Both the position numbers and the translations under genes were made by a program. Source: Nocardioides perillae (GTDB lineage Bacteria > Actinomycetota > Actinomycetes > Propionibacteriales > Nocardioidaceae). From it: 64,000 nt of DNA. The notes under the pieces were generated by a model that was not told the origin of the DNA, did no database searches, and saw only the letters and a list, made by a program, of their open reading frames with translations. The stretch's first letter is position 1, and each line of letters starts with the position of its first letter. This document shows positions 1-9,855 of this stretch, in pieces. The DNA lies in contig NZ_JACCAC010000001.1 of assembly GCF_013409425.1 (NCBI RefSeq), positions 2,356,001-2,420,000 of the forward strand. Reading direction: 5' to 3'.

Positions 1-1326
1 TTCGAGCAGGTCGGCGAGGTCGTGATGCTCAAGGAGGTCCTCGCCGACGGCGACCGCGTCCTGGTCATCGCCAACGCCGACGAGGAGCGCGTGGTGCGCA
101 TCGCCGAGCCGCTGCGCGACGACGTGCTGCGCGCCGGCGACTCGCTGCTGCTCGACTCCCGCGCCGGCTACGTCTACGAGAAGGTCCCGAAGTCGGAGGT
201 CGAGGAGCTGGTCCTCGAGGAGGTCCCCGACATCGCCTACGAGTCGATCGGCGGCCTCGCCGGTCAGATCGACCTGATCCGCGACGCCGTCGAGCTGCCC
301 TACCTCCACCCCGAGATGTTCCAGGAGCACCAGCTCAAGCCCCCGAAGGGCGTGCTCCTCTACGGCCCGCCGGGCTGCGGCAAGACGCTCATCGCGAAGG
401 CGGTCGCCAACTCGCTCGCCAAGAAGGTCGCGGCCCGCACCGGCAGCACCGGGCAGCCGCACGAGGCCCGCGCGTACTTCTTGAACATCAAGGGCCCCGA
501 GCTGCTCAACAAGTACGTCGGCGAGACCGAGCGGCACATCCGCCTGGTCTTCCAGCGGGCGCGCGAGAAGGCCAGCATGGGCACCCCGGTGATCGTCTTC
601 TTCGACGAGATGGACTCGCTCTTCCGCACCCGCGGGTCGGGGGTCTCCTCCGACGTCGAGAACACCATCGTCCCGCAGCTGCTCAGCGAGATCGACGGCG
701 TCGAGACCCTCGAGAACGTGCTCGTCATCGGCGCGTCGAACCGCGAGGACATGATCGACCCCGCGATCCTGCGACCGGGCCGCCTCGACGTGAAGATCAA
801 GATCGAGCGCCCCGACGCCGAGTCCGCGCGCGACATCTTCTCGAAGTACCTCGTGCCGAGCCTGCCGCTGCACGCCGACGACCTCGCCGAGTTCGGCGGC
901 GACCGGGAGGCGACCGTCGCCGGGATGATCCGCGCCACGGTCGAGCGGATGTACTCCGAGACCGAGGACAACCGCTTCCTCGAGGTCACCTACGCCAACG
1001 GCGACAAGGAGGTCCTCTACTTCAAGGACTTCAACTCCGGCGCGATGATCCAGAACATCGTCGACCGCGCGAAGAAGATGGCGATCAAGGACCTCCTCGA
1101 CCACGACCAGAAGGGTCTGCGCGTGCAGCACCTGCTGCAGGCGTGCGTCGACGAGTTCAAGGAGAACGAGGACCTCCCCAACACCACCAACCCCGACGAC
1201 TGGGCCCGCATCTCCGGCAAGAAGGGCGAGCGGATCGTCTTCATCCGCACGCTGATCACCGGCAAGCAGGGCACCGAGCCGGGCCGCTCCATCGACACCG
1301 TCGCCAACACCGGTCAGTACCTCTGA
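1..1326 (+). CDS. arc: Proteasome-associated AAA+ ATPase Arc/Mpa (5' partial)
   Basis: This gene is truncated by the left window edge; the frame is open from base 1, so the GTG at 22 is internal. It encodes the hexameric AAA+ unfoldase that recognises Pup-tagged proteins and feeds them into the 20S proteasome. The Walker A motif GPPGCGKT is encoded at 364-387 and a Walker B FFDEMDS near 600-618. The protein ends GQYL, matching the C-terminal docking tail known for Mpa/Arc. The N-terminal coiled coil that binds Pup lies outside the window and only the end of the OB region is present. It is followed by dop and pup, the standard actinobacterial order. Identity is very secure. Confidence 0.97.
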   Translation, partial: FEQVGEVVMLKEVLADGDRVLVIANADEERVVRIAEPLRDDVLRAGDSLLLDSRAGYVYEKVPKSEVEELVLEEVPDIAYESIGGLAGQIDLIRDAVELPYLHPEMFQEHQLKPPKGVLLYGPPGCGKTLIAKAVANSLAKKVAARTGSTGQPHEARAYFLNIKGPELLNKYVGETERHIRLVFQRAREKASMGTPVIVFFDEMDSLFRTRGSGVSSDVENTIVPQLLSEIDGVETLENVLVIGASNREDMIDPAILRPGRLDVKIKIERPDAESARDIFSKYLVPSLPLHADDLAEFGGDREATVAGMIRATVERMYSETEDNRFLEVTYANGDKEVLYFKDFNSGAMIQNIVDRAKKMAIKDLLDHDQKGLRVQHLLQACVDEFKENEDLPNTTNPDDWARISGKKGERIVFIRTLITGKQGTEPGRSIDTVANTGQYL

Positions 1327-1351
1327 CCGGCCGATCCCCTCAGGAGTCCCC

Positions 1352-1429
1352 GTGGTCCGCATCCTCGTCATCGTCGTGCTGGTGCTCGTCGCGATCTACG
1401 TCGCCCGGATGGTGCTCGCCAAGCGGTGA
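1352..1429 (+). CDS. 25-residue single-pass membrane microprotein between arc and dop
   Basis: A GTG start at 1352 follows an AGGAG Shine-Dalgarno at 1342-1346 and gives 25 codons ending in TGA at 1427. The peptide is almost one transmembrane helix: a run of Val/Leu/Ile from residue 4 to about 16, then YVARMVLAKR with a basic tail. It lies 25 bp after arc and 25 bp before dop, in a block where gaps are otherwise short. I do not recognise a family. The RBS, the membrane-helix composition and the position argue for a real gene, but its length makes chance possible. Confidence 0.5.
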   Translation: MVRILVIVVLVLVAIYVARMVLAKR

Positions 1430-1442
1430 CCGGCCCCGTGGG

Positions 1443-1448
1443 TAGGCT
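1443..1448 (+). promoter_or_regulatory. -10-like hexamer of dop (leaderless)
   Basis: TAGGCT ends 6 nt before the dop ATG at 1455, so transcription would start at or next to the start codon. No Shine-Dalgarno is present. The same spacing recurs at many genes here. Confidence 0.55.
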
Positions 1449-1454
1449 CGCCGC

Positions 1455-2963
1455 ATGAGCGTGCGCCGGGTGATGGGCGTCGAGGTGGAGTACGGCATCT
1501 CGGTGCAGGGGCAGCCCCAGGCCAACCCGATGGTGGCCTCGTCCCAGGTCGTCAACGCCTACGCCTCCGCGACGCTGCGCGCGCGCCGGGCGCGGTGGGA
1601 CTTCGAGGAGGAGTCCCCGCTGCGCGACGCGCGGGGCTACGACGTCTCGCGCCAGGTCGCCGACCCCTCGCAGCTCACCGACGAGGACCTCGGCCTAGCC
1701 AACGTCATCCTCACCAACGGCGCGCGGCTCTACGTCGACCACGCCCACCCGGAGTACTCCACGCCCGAGGTCGTCACCCCGCGCGACGTGGTGCTGTGGG
1801 ACAAGGCCGGCGAGCAGGTGATGCACGACGCCGCGGTGCGGGCCGCCCAGCTGCCCGGTGGCCAGCAGATCGCGCTCTACAAGAACAACACCGACGGCAA
1901 GGGCGCCTCCTACGGCGCGCACGAGAACTACCTGATGCGCCGCTCCACCCCGTTCGCCGACATCGTGCGCCACCTGACGCCGTTCTTCGTCAGTCGCCAG
2001 GTGGTCACCGGCTCGGGCCGCGTGGGCATCGGCCAGGACGGTCGCGGCGTCGGCTTCCAGGTCAGCCAGCGCAGCGACTTCTTCGAGGTCGAGGTGGGCC
2101 TCGAGACCACGCTGAAGCGACCGATCATCAACACCCGCGACGAGCCCCACGCCGACCCCGAGAAGTACCGCCGCCTCCACGTCATCGTCGGCGACGCGAA
2201 CCTCGCCGAGGTCTCGACCTACCTCAAGGTCGGCACGACCGCCCTGGTGCTCGCGATGGTCGAGGACGGCGCGGTCAGCCGCGACCTCGCCGTGGAGTCG
2301 CCCGTCGCGGCGCTGCGCGAGGTCTCCCACGACCCCACGCTGCGCACGCTGCTGACCTTGCGCGACGGTCGCCGGCTCACCGCGGTGCAGCTGCAGATGG
2401 AGTACCTCGAGCTGGCCCGCAAGCACGTCGAGGACCGCCTCGGCGCCGACGCCGACGCCCAGACCCTCGACGTGCTCGCGCGCTGGGAGTCGGTCCTCGA
2501 CCGCCTCGAGCGCGACCCCCTGAGCCTCGCCGGCGAGCTCGACTGGGTGGCGAAGCTCAAGCTGCTCGAGCAGTACCGATCGCGCGACGGCCTGGAGTGG
2601 GACGACGCCAAGCTGGCGCTCATCGACCTGCAGTACTCCGACGTCCGCCCGGAGAAGAGCCTGCACCAGCGGCTCGTGCGCGCCGGGCGCATGGAGCGCC
2701 TCGTCACCGACGCCGAGGTCGAGGCCGCGATGCACGAGCCGCCGCCCGACACCCGCGCCTACTTCCGCGGCCGCTGCCTGGAGAAGTACGCCGAGCACGT
2801 CGCGGCCGCCTCGTGGGACTCCGTCATCTTCGACCTGCCCGGTCGCGAGTCGCTCCAGCGCATCCCGACCGTGGACCCGCTGCGCGGCACCCGGCGCCAC
2901 GTCGGGGAGCTGCTCGACCGCTGCGAGACGGCGGAGGCGCTCTTCACCGCGCTCACCCAGTGA
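1455..2963 (+). CDS. dop: Depupylase/Pup deamidase Dop
   Basis: Dop belongs to the carboxylate-amine ligase (glutamine synthetase-like) fold shared with PafA. It hydrolyses the isopeptide bond between Pup and target lysines, and in species with Pup-Gln it also deamidates Pup. The N-terminus reads [19 protein letters not shown], with the nucleotide-binding Glu of the family, and the protein has 502 residues, normal for Dop. Conserved blocks such as [15 protein letters not shown] and [13 protein letters not shown] are visible and also occur in the paralogue pafA at 5025. Because the local Pup already ends in Glu, depupylation is probably its main role here. Confidence 0.96.
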   Translation: MSVRRVMGVEVEYGISVQGQPQANPMVASSQVVNAYASATLRARRARWDFEEESPLRDARGYDVSRQVADPSQLTDEDLGLANVILTNGARLYVDHAHPEYSTPEVVTPRDVVLWDKAGEQVMHDAAVRAAQLPGGQQIALYKNNTDGKGASYGAHENYLMRRSTPFADIVRHLTPFFVSRQVVTGSGRVGIGQDGRGVGFQVSQRSDFFEVEVGLETTLKRPIINTRDEPHADPEKYRRLHVIVGDANLAEVSTYLKVGTTALVLAMVEDGAVSRDLAVESPVAALREVSHDPTLRTLLTLRDGRRLTAVQLQMEYLELARKHVEDRLGADADAQTLDVLARWESVLDRLERDPLSLAGELDWVAKLKLLEQYRSRDGLEWDDAKLALIDLQYSDVRPEKSLHQRLVRAGRMERLVTDAEVEAAMHEPPPDTRAYFRGRCLEKYAEHVAAASWDSVIFDLPGRESLQRIPTVDPLRGTRRHVGELLDRCETAEALFTALTQ

Positions 2964-3032
2964 TCGGTAGGGTCGCCTCCACGGCGGGGTGACCCGCAGC
3001 GAGACCCGGCGAGACCCGAGGAGGCACGGGCG

Positions 3033-3230
3033 ATGGCGCAGGAGCAGAAGCAGCCCCGCAAGTCGACGGAGAGCGAGGAGGCGACCGAGGTCGCCCCGGA
3101 GAGCGACGTCGCGGAGCGCAAGGAGGCCCTCGACGACGACGTCGACTCGCTGCTCGACGAGATCGACGACGTGCTCGAGACCAACGCCGAGGACTTCGTG
3201 AAGTCCTTCATCCAGAAGGGCGGCGAGTGA
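3033..3230 (+). CDS. pup: Prokaryotic ubiquitin-like protein Pup
   Basis: This is a 65-residue, acidic, intrinsically disordered protein tag. Its C-terminal half ([17 protein letters not shown]) is the helix-forming part that binds the Arc coiled coil. It ends [10 protein letters not shown], so the terminal residue is already glutamate and can be activated by PafA without deamidation. An ATG start at 3033 follows a GAGGAGG ribosome site about 10 bp upstream. A TAGGGT box at 2969-2974 could be a promoter giving a leader of about 55 nt. The stop overlaps the prcB start by 4 bp (GTGA). Confidence 0.97.
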   Translation: MAQEQKQPRKSTESEEATEVAPESDVAERKEALDDDVDSLLDEIDDVLETNAEDFVKSFIQKGGE

Positions 3231-4078
3231 GCGGCGTGTCGTTCCCCGACCAGTCCCCACGACTGCCCGCGGCCTACCTCACGCCCGGCACCTCCTCCTT
3301 CTCCGACTTCCTGGCCACCCAGGCCCCCGACCTGCTGCCGACCCGCCGCTCGCTGCCACCGGGCCAGGCCGGCGAGCTCGCCCCGCACGGCACCACGATC
3401 GTCGCGGCGACCTACCCCGGCGGCGTGGTGATGGCCGGTGACCGGCGCGCCACCATGGGCAACGTCATCGCGCAGCGCGACATCGAGAAGGTCTTCCCGG
3501 CCGACGAGTTCTCGGCCGTCGGCATCGCCGGCAGCGCCGGCCTCGCCGTGGAGATGGTGCGGCTCTTCCAGACCGAGCTCGAGCACTACGAGAAGATCGA
3601 GGGCACCACGCTGTCGATGGACGGCAAGGCCAACCGGCTCGCCGCCCTCATCCGCGGCAACCTCGGGATGGCGATGCAGGGCCTCGCGGTCGTGCCGCTC
3701 TTCGCGGGCTTCGACGTCGCAGCCTCGCAGGGCCGCATCTTCAGCTACGACGTGACCGGTGGGCGCTACGAGGAGACGGCCTTCCACTCGGTCGGCTCCG
3801 GCTCGCTCTTCGCGCGCGGGGCGCTGAAGAAGCTCTACCGCGAGGATCTCTCCGAGGCCGAGGCCGTGACCGCGGTCGTCCAGGCGCTCTACGACGCGGC
3901 CGACGACGACTCCGCGACCGGTGGGCCCGACCTGGCGCGCCGGATCTTCCCGGTGGTGCACACCATCACCGCCGCGGGCGGGCGCCGGCTGCCCGACGAG
4001 GAGGTGGCCGACGTGGCCGACCGCGTCGTCGCCAGCCGGATGCGCCGCCCCGACGGACCCGCCGCGTCGCTCACCTGA
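3227..4078 (+). CDS. prcB: 20S proteasome beta subunit (N-terminal threonine protease)
   Basis: PrcB forms the inner catalytic rings of the 20S core. The 283-residue precursor carries a propeptide of about 55 residues; autocatalytic cleavage after HG in [16 protein letters not shown] would expose Thr56 as the catalytic nucleophile. The [10 protein letters not shown] segment supplies further active-site residues of the Ntn-hydrolase fold. The GTG start overlaps the pup stop, indicating translational coupling. A 78-bp spacer with imperfect CGACCGCCGCC repeats separates it from prcA. Confidence 0.97.
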   Translation: MSGVSFPDQSPRLPAAYLTPGTSSFSDFLATQAPDLLPTRRSLPPGQAGELAPHGTTIVAATYPGGVVMAGDRRATMGNVIAQRDIEKVFPADEFSAVGIAGSAGLAVEMVRLFQTELEHYEKIEGTTLSMDGKANRLAALIRGNLGMAMQGLAVVPLFAGFDVAASQGRIFSYDVTGGRYEETAFHSVGSGSLFARGALKKLYREDLSEAEAVTAVVQALYDAADDDSATGGPDLARRIFPVVHTITAAGGRRLPDEEVADVADRVVASRMRRPDGPAASLT

Positions 4079-4156
4079 GCCCACCCGACCGCCGCCCGAC
4101 CGCCGCCCGACCGACGACGACGCCGACCCGTCGTACCCCCGCCTGAGGAGCACCCC

Positions 4157-4984
4157 GTGAGCACGCCGTTCTACGTCTCGCCCGAGCAGCTGATGAAGGA
4201 CCGCGCCGACTTCGCGCGCAAGGGCATCAGCCGCGGCCGCTCCGTCGTCGCCGTGCAGTACGCCGACGGCGTGCTCTTCGTCTCCGAGAACCCCTCGCAG
4301 GCGCTGCACAAGGTCTCCGAGATCTACGACCGCATCGCCTTCGCCGCGGTCGGCCGCTACAACGAGTTCGAGAACCTCCGCATCGCCGGGGTGCGGCTCG
4401 CCGACATGCGGGGCTACGCCTACGACCGCCGCGACGTCACCGGCCGCGGGCTGGCCAACGCCTATGCGCAGACCCTCGGCACGATCTTCTCCAGCGGTGG
4501 CGAGAAGCCCTACGAGGTGGAGATCTTCGTCGCGGAGATCGGCGACACCCCGGCCGACGACCAGGTCTACCGCCTGACCTACGACGGTCAGGTCGCCGAC
4601 GAGCACGGCTGGGCCTGCATGGGCGGACAGGCCGACGTCGTCGCGGGCTACCTGCGCGAGCACTACCGCGAGGGCTGCCCGCTCGAGGAGGCGCTGCGCC
4701 TCGCCGTGGCGGCGCTCGGGCACGGCGGCGAGGGGGAGGACCGCGTCATCGCCGAGTCCGACCTCGAGGTGGCGGTGCTCGACCGCACCCGCACGCAGCC
4801 GCGCAAGTTCGCCCGGGTCGTGGGCGCCCGCCTCACCGAGCTGCTCGGCGAGCGCGGCCCGGCCGACGCCCCGGCCGGCTCGGGCCAGCGCGACGCGGGT
4901 GCCGCACCCGAGACGCCCTCGCCGGCCGCGAGCGACCCCGGTGACGCCGCGGGCGAGCCGCCGGTCGCCCCGCCGGTGAGCTGA
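4157..4984 (+). CDS. prcA: 20S proteasome alpha subunit
   Basis: PrcA forms the outer, non-catalytic gating rings that contact the Arc C-terminal tails. It is 275 residues and begins [29 protein letters not shown], the typical alpha-subunit N-terminus that makes the gate. The GTG start follows a GAGGAG ribosome site at 4146. The last 45 residues are a low-complexity Pro/Ala/Gly/Asp tail, common in actinobacterial PrcA. It lies between prcB and pafA in the canonical order. Confidence 0.96.
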   Translation: MSTPFYVSPEQLMKDRADFARKGISRGRSVVAVQYADGVLFVSENPSQALHKVSEIYDRIAFAAVGRYNEFENLRIAGVRLADMRGYAYDRRDVTGRGLANAYAQTLGTIFSSGGEKPYEVEIFVAEIGDTPADDQVYRLTYDGQVADEHGWACMGGQADVVAGYLREHYREGCPLEEALRLAVAALGHGGEGEDRVIAESDLEVAVLDRTRTQPRKFARVVGARLTELLGERGPADAPAGSGQRDAGAAPETPSPAASDPGDAAGEPPVAPPVS

Positions 4985-5012
4985 GAGGCGCCCGCCGGCT
5001 GGTCCCGCGGCC

Positions 5013-5018
5013 TAGGCT
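5013..5018 (+). promoter_or_regulatory. -10-like hexamer of pafA (leaderless)
   Basis: TAGGCT ends 6 nt before the pafA ATG at 5025. This suggests pafA has its own promoter, separate from pup-prcBA, and a leaderless transcript. Confidence 0.55.
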
Positions 5019-5024
5019 GACGCC

Positions 5025-6386
5025 ATGGACCGTCGCATCTTCGGGATCGAGAACGAGTACGGCGTCACGTGCACGTTCCGCGGCCAGCGGCGGCTGAGCC
5101 CCGACGAGGTCGCGCGCTACCTCTTCCGCAAGGTCGTCTCGTGGGGGCGCAGCAGCAACGTCTTCCTCCGCAACGGCGCGCGGCTCTACCTCGACGTGGG
5201 CTCGCACCCCGAGTACGCCACCCCCGAGTGCGACGACGTCGTCGAGCTCGTCACCCACGACAAGGCGGGGGAGCGGGTGCTCGAGGGCCTGCTGCTCGAT
5301 GCCGAGCAGCGCCTCCACGAGGAGGGCATCGCGGGCGACATCTACCTGTTCAAGAACAACACCGACTCGGCCGGCAACTCCTACGGCTGCCACGAGAACT
5401 ACCTGGTCACGCGGCAGGGGGAGTTCAGCCGGCTCGCCGACGTCCTCATCCCGTTCCTCGTCACCCGGCAGGTGATCGTCGGGGCCGGCAAGGTCACGCA
5501 GACGCCGCGGGGCGCGACGTACTCCGTCTCGCAGCGCGCCGAGCACATCTGGGAAGGCGTCTCGAGCGCCACCACCCGCAGCCGGCCCATCATCAACACC
5601 CGCGACGAGCCGCACGCCGACGCCGAGAAGTACCGCCGGCTGCACGTCATCGTCGGCGACTCCAACATGAGCGAGACGACGACGCTGCTCAAGGTCGCCA
5701 GCTGCGACCTGGTGCTGCGGATGATCGAGGAGGGCGTGGTGATGCGCGACCTCACGATGGAGAACCCCATTCGCGCCATCCGCGAGATCTCCCACGACAT
5801 GACCGGCCGGCGCAAGGTGCGCCTCGCCAACGGCCGCGAGGCCAGCGCGCTCGACATCCAGCTCGAGTACCTCACCCGCGCCCGCGACTTCGTCGACCGC
5901 CGCGAGATCTCCACGCCCACCATCGCCCGCGCACTCGACCTGTGGGAGCGCACGCTCAAGGCGGTGGAGTCCGACGACCTGTCGCTGGTCGACCGCGAGA
6001 TCGACTGGGTCATCAAGTGGAAGCTCATCGAGCAGTACCGCTCGCGCCAGGGGCTGCCGCTGGGCCACCCCCGCATCGCCCAGCTCGACCTGGCCTACCA
6101 CGACATCCACCGCGGCCGGGGGCTCTACTACCTGCTCGAGAAGCGCGGCAAGGTGGAGCGGGTGACCCAGGACCTGAAGGTGTTCGAGGCCAAGTCGGTG
6201 CCGCCGCAGACCACCCGGGCCCGGCTGCGCGGCGAGTTCATCCGCAAGGCCCAGGAGCGGCGTCGCGACTTCACCGTCGACTGGGTGCACCTCAAGCTCA
6301 ACGACCAGGCGCAGCGCACCGTGCTGTGCAAGGACCCGTTCCGCGCCCACGACGAGCGCGTGCAGCGGCTCGTGGACGGCATGTAG
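5025..6386 (+). CDS. pafA: Pup--protein ligase PafA
   Basis: PafA phosphorylates the Pup C-terminal glutamate with ATP and joins it to substrate lysines. The 453-residue protein begins [20 protein letters not shown], with the conserved Glu in IENEYG for Mg-ATP binding. Shared family blocks [17 protein letters not shown] and [19 protein letters not shown] mark it as the Dop paralogue. Its length, N-terminus and position after prcA distinguish it from Dop. Confidence 0.97.
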   Translation: MDRRIFGIENEYGVTCTFRGQRRLSPDEVARYLFRKVVSWGRSSNVFLRNGARLYLDVGSHPEYATPECDDVVELVTHDKAGERVLEGLLLDAEQRLHEEGIAGDIYLFKNNTDSAGNSYGCHENYLVTRQGEFSRLADVLIPFLVTRQVIVGAGKVTQTPRGATYSVSQRAEHIWEGVSSATTRSRPIINTRDEPHADAEKYRRLHVIVGDSNMSETTTLLKVASCDLVLRMIEEGVVMRDLTMENPIRAIREISHDMTGRRKVRLANGREASALDIQLEYLTRARDFVDRREISTPTIARALDLWERTLKAVESDDLSLVDREIDWVIKWKLIEQYRSRQGLPLGHPRIAQLDLAYHDIHRGRGLYYLLEKRGKVERVTQDLKVFEAKSVPPQTTRARLRGEFIRKAQERRRDFTVDWVHLKLNDQAQRTVLCKDPFRAHDERVQRLVDGM

Positions 6387-6493
6387 GAACCGCTCAGGCT
6401 CCCCACAGCCGCGGCGGCTACGCTCGGGCACGACCCGTCGCCGGCCTCCCGTGCCGCTGCGACCTGCCGTCCACCTGAAGGTTGATCCTCACC

Positions 6494-7465
6494 GTGCTCC
6501 GTCTGCCTGCGCGCCGTGCTGCGCGCCCCGCCGCCCTTCTGCTCTCCCTCGGCCTGCTCGTGCCGACGCTGGCCGCCTGCGGCTCCGACGACGGCGACGC
6601 CGCGGCCGGCGGCGGCGCCGGCCTGGACTCGATCGAGGTCACCGGCGAGGTCGGTGAGGGCATCGAGGTCGCCTACGACGGCACGGTCGCGGTCGACGAG
6701 ACCGTCAGCGAGGTCCTCGTCGAGGGCGAGGGCGACCCGCTCGAGGCCGGCGAGAACGCCCTGGCCCACATCTACGTCGGCAACGGCGAGACCGAGGAGC
6801 AGGCGCTCACGACCTACGAGGGCGACCAGCCGCAGCTCGTGCCCGTGGCCGCGGAGGGCTTCATCACCTCCATCTCCGACTCGCTCGAGGACGTGCCCGT
6901 CGGCTCCCGCGTGCTGATCGCCGCCCCGCCGGCGGAGGCCTTCGGCCCGCAGGGCAACCCGCAGATCGACATCGGCACCGCCGACACCGTCGTCTTCGTC
7001 GTCGACGTCGTCGACTCCGTGCTCACCGCCCCCGAGGGCGAGCAGGTCGAGCCGCGGGGCCAGGTGCCGACCCTCGTGACCGGCGAGGGCACCGACGTCA
7101 CCGCGCTGGAGTTCCCGCGGGGCCTCGAGGCGACCGGCGACCTCGAGACGACCACGCTGATCGAGGGCGAGGGCCCCGAGGTGACCGCGGAGTCGACGGT
7201 GGTCGTGGACTACCTCGGCCAGGTCCTCGGCAAGGACGCGCCGTTCGACGAGTCCTACTCGCGCACCCCCACCGCCCTGCCCGTCGCGCAGTTCGTGCAG
7301 GGCTGGCAGCAGGCGCTGCCGGGCGTGACCGTCGGCAGCCGCGTCGTGCTCGAGGTGCCGCCGGCCCTGGGCTACGGTGCGCAGGGCAACCCGCAGGCCG
7401 GCATCGGCGGCAAGGACACCATGTTCTTCGTCGTCGACGTCCTGGGGGCCACGAACACGAAGTGA
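6494..7465 (+). CDS. Lipoprotein FKBP-type peptidyl-prolyl cis-trans isomerase
   Basis: This is a membrane-anchored extracytoplasmic proline isomerase. A GTG at 6494 is preferred over the in-frame TTG at 6482 because a GAAGG ribosome site (6477-6481) abuts the TTG but is well spaced for the GTG. The signal peptide ends in the lipobox LAAC (Cys29). Two FKBP-like halves follow. The first (about residues 45-165) looks degenerate; the second (about 205-320) retains VVVDYLGQVL, FDESYSR and VPPALGYG. FKBPs commonly sit between pafA and pafBC in actinobacteria. The 107-bp gap upstream has a TACGCT box at 6419. Confidence 0.9.
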   Translation: MLRLPARRAARPAALLLSLGLLVPTLAACGSDDGDAAAGGGAGLDSIEVTGEVGEGIEVAYDGTVAVDETVSEVLVEGEGDPLEAGENALAHIYVGNGETEEQALTTYEGDQPQLVPVAAEGFITSISDSLEDVPVGSRVLIAAPPAEAFGPQGNPQIDIGTADTVVFVVDVVDSVLTAPEGEQVEPRGQVPTLVTGEGTDVTALEFPRGLEATGDLETTTLIEGEGPEVTAESTVVVDYLGQVLGKDAPFDESYSRTPTALPVAQFVQGWQQALPGVTVGSRVVLEVPPALGYGAQGNPQAGIGGKDTMFFVVDVLGATNTK

Positions 7466-7490
7466 CGGTCCGGCACGGCGGGGGAGACGC

Positions 7491-8474
7491 GTGAGCAAGA
7501 GCGAGCGGCTGCTCAACCTGCTCATCATGCTGCTGGTGCAGCGGCGCTACCTCACCAAGAGCCGGATCCGCGCGATCCTCTACCCCGAGGCCAGCGAGGT
7601 CGCCTTCGAGCGGATGTTCGACCGCGACAAGGAGGAGCTGCGCAGCCTCGGGGTGCCGATCGAGGTCGGGCAGCTCGACCCGCTCTTCGACGACGAGCCC
7701 GGCTACCGCATCCGCGCCGACGAGCTCGGCCTGCCCCCGGTCGAGCTCGAGCCCGACGAGGCCGCGGTGGTCGGGGTCGCGACGAAGGTGTGGGAGCACG
7801 CCCGCATGGCGCGGGCGACCTCCGACGCGGTCGCCAAGCTGCGGGCGGCGGGGGTGCCGGTCGACACCGGCGCGCTCGACCTCGTCGAGCCGAGGCTCAG
7901 CGCCGATGAGCCGGCCTTCGACGTCTTCTGGGAGGCGGCGCAGGAGCGGCGCGAGGTCGTCTTCGACTACGCCCGCCCCGGACACCCCCCGAGCACGCGC
8001 CACCTGCAGCCGTGGGGAGTCGCGCGGTTCTCCGGCCGGTGGTACGCCGTGGGCCTCGACACCGACCGCGGCGAGGAGCGGGTCTTCCGCCTCTCGCGGG
8101 TCGTCGGCGAGGCGCGCGCCGTGGGCGACCCCGCGGCGTACGACGTGCCGCCGGGCACCGACGTGGCCGCGATCGCGCGGCGCCTCGGCGCCCCCTCCGG
8201 CTCGGGCGAGGCCGTGCTCCTGGTCCGCGCGGGCGCGGGCCACGCGCTGCGGCGCACCGCCACGGTCGTCGAGGCCGGCGTGACCGGTCCCGACGGGTCC
8301 GCCGGGTGGGACCGGCTGCGGCTGCCGCGCACCGACGTCGCCGACGAGGTGCTGGCGCACGGACCCGACGTCGTCGTCGAGGAGCCCGCCACCCTGCGCG
8401 ACGACGTCGTGGCGCGGCTCCGGGCGCTGCTGGGCGAGCCGGGCGGGCACGACCGGCAGGGGACGACGGCGTGA
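7491..8474 (+). CDS. pafB: WYL-domain transcriptional regulator PafB
   Basis: PafB works with PafC as the activator of the LexA/RecA-independent DNA damage response in mycobacteria. The GTG start at 7491 gives VSKSERLLNLLIMLL, the classic start of the N-terminal winged helix-turn-helix; the upstream extension is not conserved in character. The rest is a WYL domain (about residues 135-230), with RWYAVGLDTDRGEERVFRLSR as its ligand-sensing core, and a WCX tail. The gene has 327 residues and its stop overlaps the pafC GTG by 4 bp. Confidence 0.92.
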   Translation: MSKSERLLNLLIMLLVQRRYLTKSRIRAILYPEASEVAFERMFDRDKEELRSLGVPIEVGQLDPLFDDEPGYRIRADELGLPPVELEPDEAAVVGVATKVWEHARMARATSDAVAKLRAAGVPVDTGALDLVEPRLSADEPAFDVFWEAAQERREVVFDYARPGHPPSTRHLQPWGVARFSGRWYAVGLDTDRGEERVFRLSRVVGEARAVGDPAAYDVPPGTDVAAIARRLGAPSGSGEAVLLVRAGAGHALRRTATVVEAGVTGPDGSAGWDRLRLPRTDVADEVLAHGPDVVVEEPATLRDDVVARLRALLGEPGGHDRQGTTA

Positions 8475-9451
8475 GCGCGGGCGCCCGCGACCAGGTCGCC
8501 CGGCTGCTGACGCTGGTGCCGTGGCTGCACCGCACCGGCGAGGTGCACCTCGACGACGCCGCCGCCGCGCTCGGCACGACACCCGAGCAGCTGCTGAAGG
8601 ACCTCAAGGTGCTGCTCATGTGCGGCCTGCCGGGCGGCTACCCCGACGACCTCATCGACGTGGACCTCGACGCGCTGGAGGACGGCGGTGACGGCGTCGT
8701 GCGCATCGGCAACGCCGACTACCTCGCCCGCCCGCTGAGGCTCTCGGCGACCGAGGCGTCCGCCCTCGTGGTCGCCCTGCGTGCCGTGCGTGCCGGCGCC
8801 GACGAGCGGACCCTCGAGGTCGTCGACCGCACGCTGGCCAAGCTGGAGGCCGCGGCGGCCGAGGGCAGCGCCCCCGCGGTGCTGCTCGACGGGGAGGGCG
8901 ACGACCACGCCCCGCTCGACCCGGCGCTCGGGGCGCGGGTCGCCGAGGCGGCGGCGAACGGACGCCAGGTGCGCCTGACCTACTGGACGCCCTCGCGCGA
9001 CGAGGTCTCCGAGCGCACCGTCGACCCGCGCGGCGTGGTGCGCCACGGCGGGCACGCCTACCTCGACGCCTGGTGCCACGCGGCGGAGGCCCCCCGGCTC
9101 TTCCGGCTCGACCGGGTGCGCGACGCCGCCGTGCTCGACGCGCCGGTGGTGAGCGAGCCGGTCCCGCCGCGCGACCTCGAGGCCGAGGGGCTCTTCGCGA
9201 CGTCTCCCGAGGCGCCGACGGTGACGCTGCGGCTCGCGCCGCGCGCCCAGTGGGTGCCGGAGTACTACCCCGTCGAGGCCGTCCGCCCGCAGGCCGACGG
9301 CACGCTCGAGGTCGACCTCGTCGTGGCCGACCCGCGCTGGCTCGACCGGCTCGTGCTGCGGCTCGCGCCGCACGCGCGGGTGGTCGGTCCGCAGGAGTTC
9401 ACCCGCTCGTCGACCGCCGCTGCCGCCGAGACGCTCCGGCTCTACGGGTGA
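8471..9451 (+). CDS. pafC: WYL-domain transcriptional regulator PafC
   Basis: PafC is the partner of PafB and is similarly built: an N-terminal winged helix (VARLLTLVPWLHRTGEVHL), a WYL domain (HAYLDAWCHAAEAPRLFRLDR, about residues 195-215) and a WCX tail. It has 326 residues. The GTG start at 8471 overlaps the pafB stop (GTGA), so the two are translationally coupled as expected for a heterodimer. It is followed within 46 bp by tatA. Confidence 0.92.
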   Translation: MSAGARDQVARLLTLVPWLHRTGEVHLDDAAAALGTTPEQLLKDLKVLLMCGLPGGYPDDLIDVDLDALEDGGDGVVRIGNADYLARPLRLSATEASALVVALRAVRAGADERTLEVVDRTLAKLEAAAAEGSAPAVLLDGEGDDHAPLDPALGARVAEAAANGRQVRLTYWTPSRDEVSERTVDPRGVVRHGGHAYLDAWCHAAEAPRLFRLDRVRDAAVLDAPVVSEPVPPRDLEAEGLFATSPEAPTVTLRLAPRAQWVPEYYPVEAVRPQADGTLEVDLVVADPRWLDRLVLRLAPHARVVGPQEFTRSSTAAAAETLRLYG

Positions 9452-9496
9452 GGCGGCGTACAGTGGGGGAGTCGTCCCCCCGAGGTGAGGAATCCC

Positions 9497-9817
9497 ATGG
9501 CTGACCTGCTCGTGACCCCGCTCGTCGCCCTGCCCGGCGGCTGGGAGCTCGTGCTCATCGTGCTCGTCATCGTGCTGCTCTTCGGGGCCAAGAAGCTGCC
9601 CGAGCTCGCCCGCAACACCGGTCGCTCGCTGCGCATCTTCAAGGCCGAGACCAAGGGCCTGATGGACGACGACGACGACGAGGACGAGGCGCCCAAGGCC
9701 ACCTCGCCGCGCGCGCTCGACGCCCCGGGCGCGCCCGCATCGCCGCACGGCGACCCGCTGCGGCCGAGCGCCGCGGAGGAGCAGGTCGGTGAGCGCCGCG
9801 ACGGCGCCGCCGGCTGA
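9497..9817 (+). CDS. tatA: Twin-arginine translocase subunit TatA
   Basis: TatA multimerises to form the conduit for folded proteins. The 106-residue protein has a short transmembrane helix ([20 protein letters not shown]), the FGAKKLPE hinge and an amphipathic helix, then an acidic DDDDDEDE stretch and a Pro/Ala tail. The ATG at 9497 follows a strong GAGGTGAGG site; an upstream in-frame start at 9485 would lie inside that site. tatC follows 38 bp downstream. Confidence 0.95.
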   Translation: MADLLVTPLVALPGGWELVLIVLVIVLLFGAKKLPELARNTGRSLRIFKAETKGLMDDDDDEDEAPKATSPRALDAPGAPASPHGDPLRPSAAEEQVGERRDGAAG

Positions 9818-9855
9818 GCGCGCGCACCCACCCGCCGCACGCCCACGCACCCGCT

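Noticed and set aside
1695..3260. Long opposite-strand ORFs across dop and many other genes
   Set aside because: High-GC third positions leave antisense frames open; their products are Arg/Ala/Gly/His-rich without domains.
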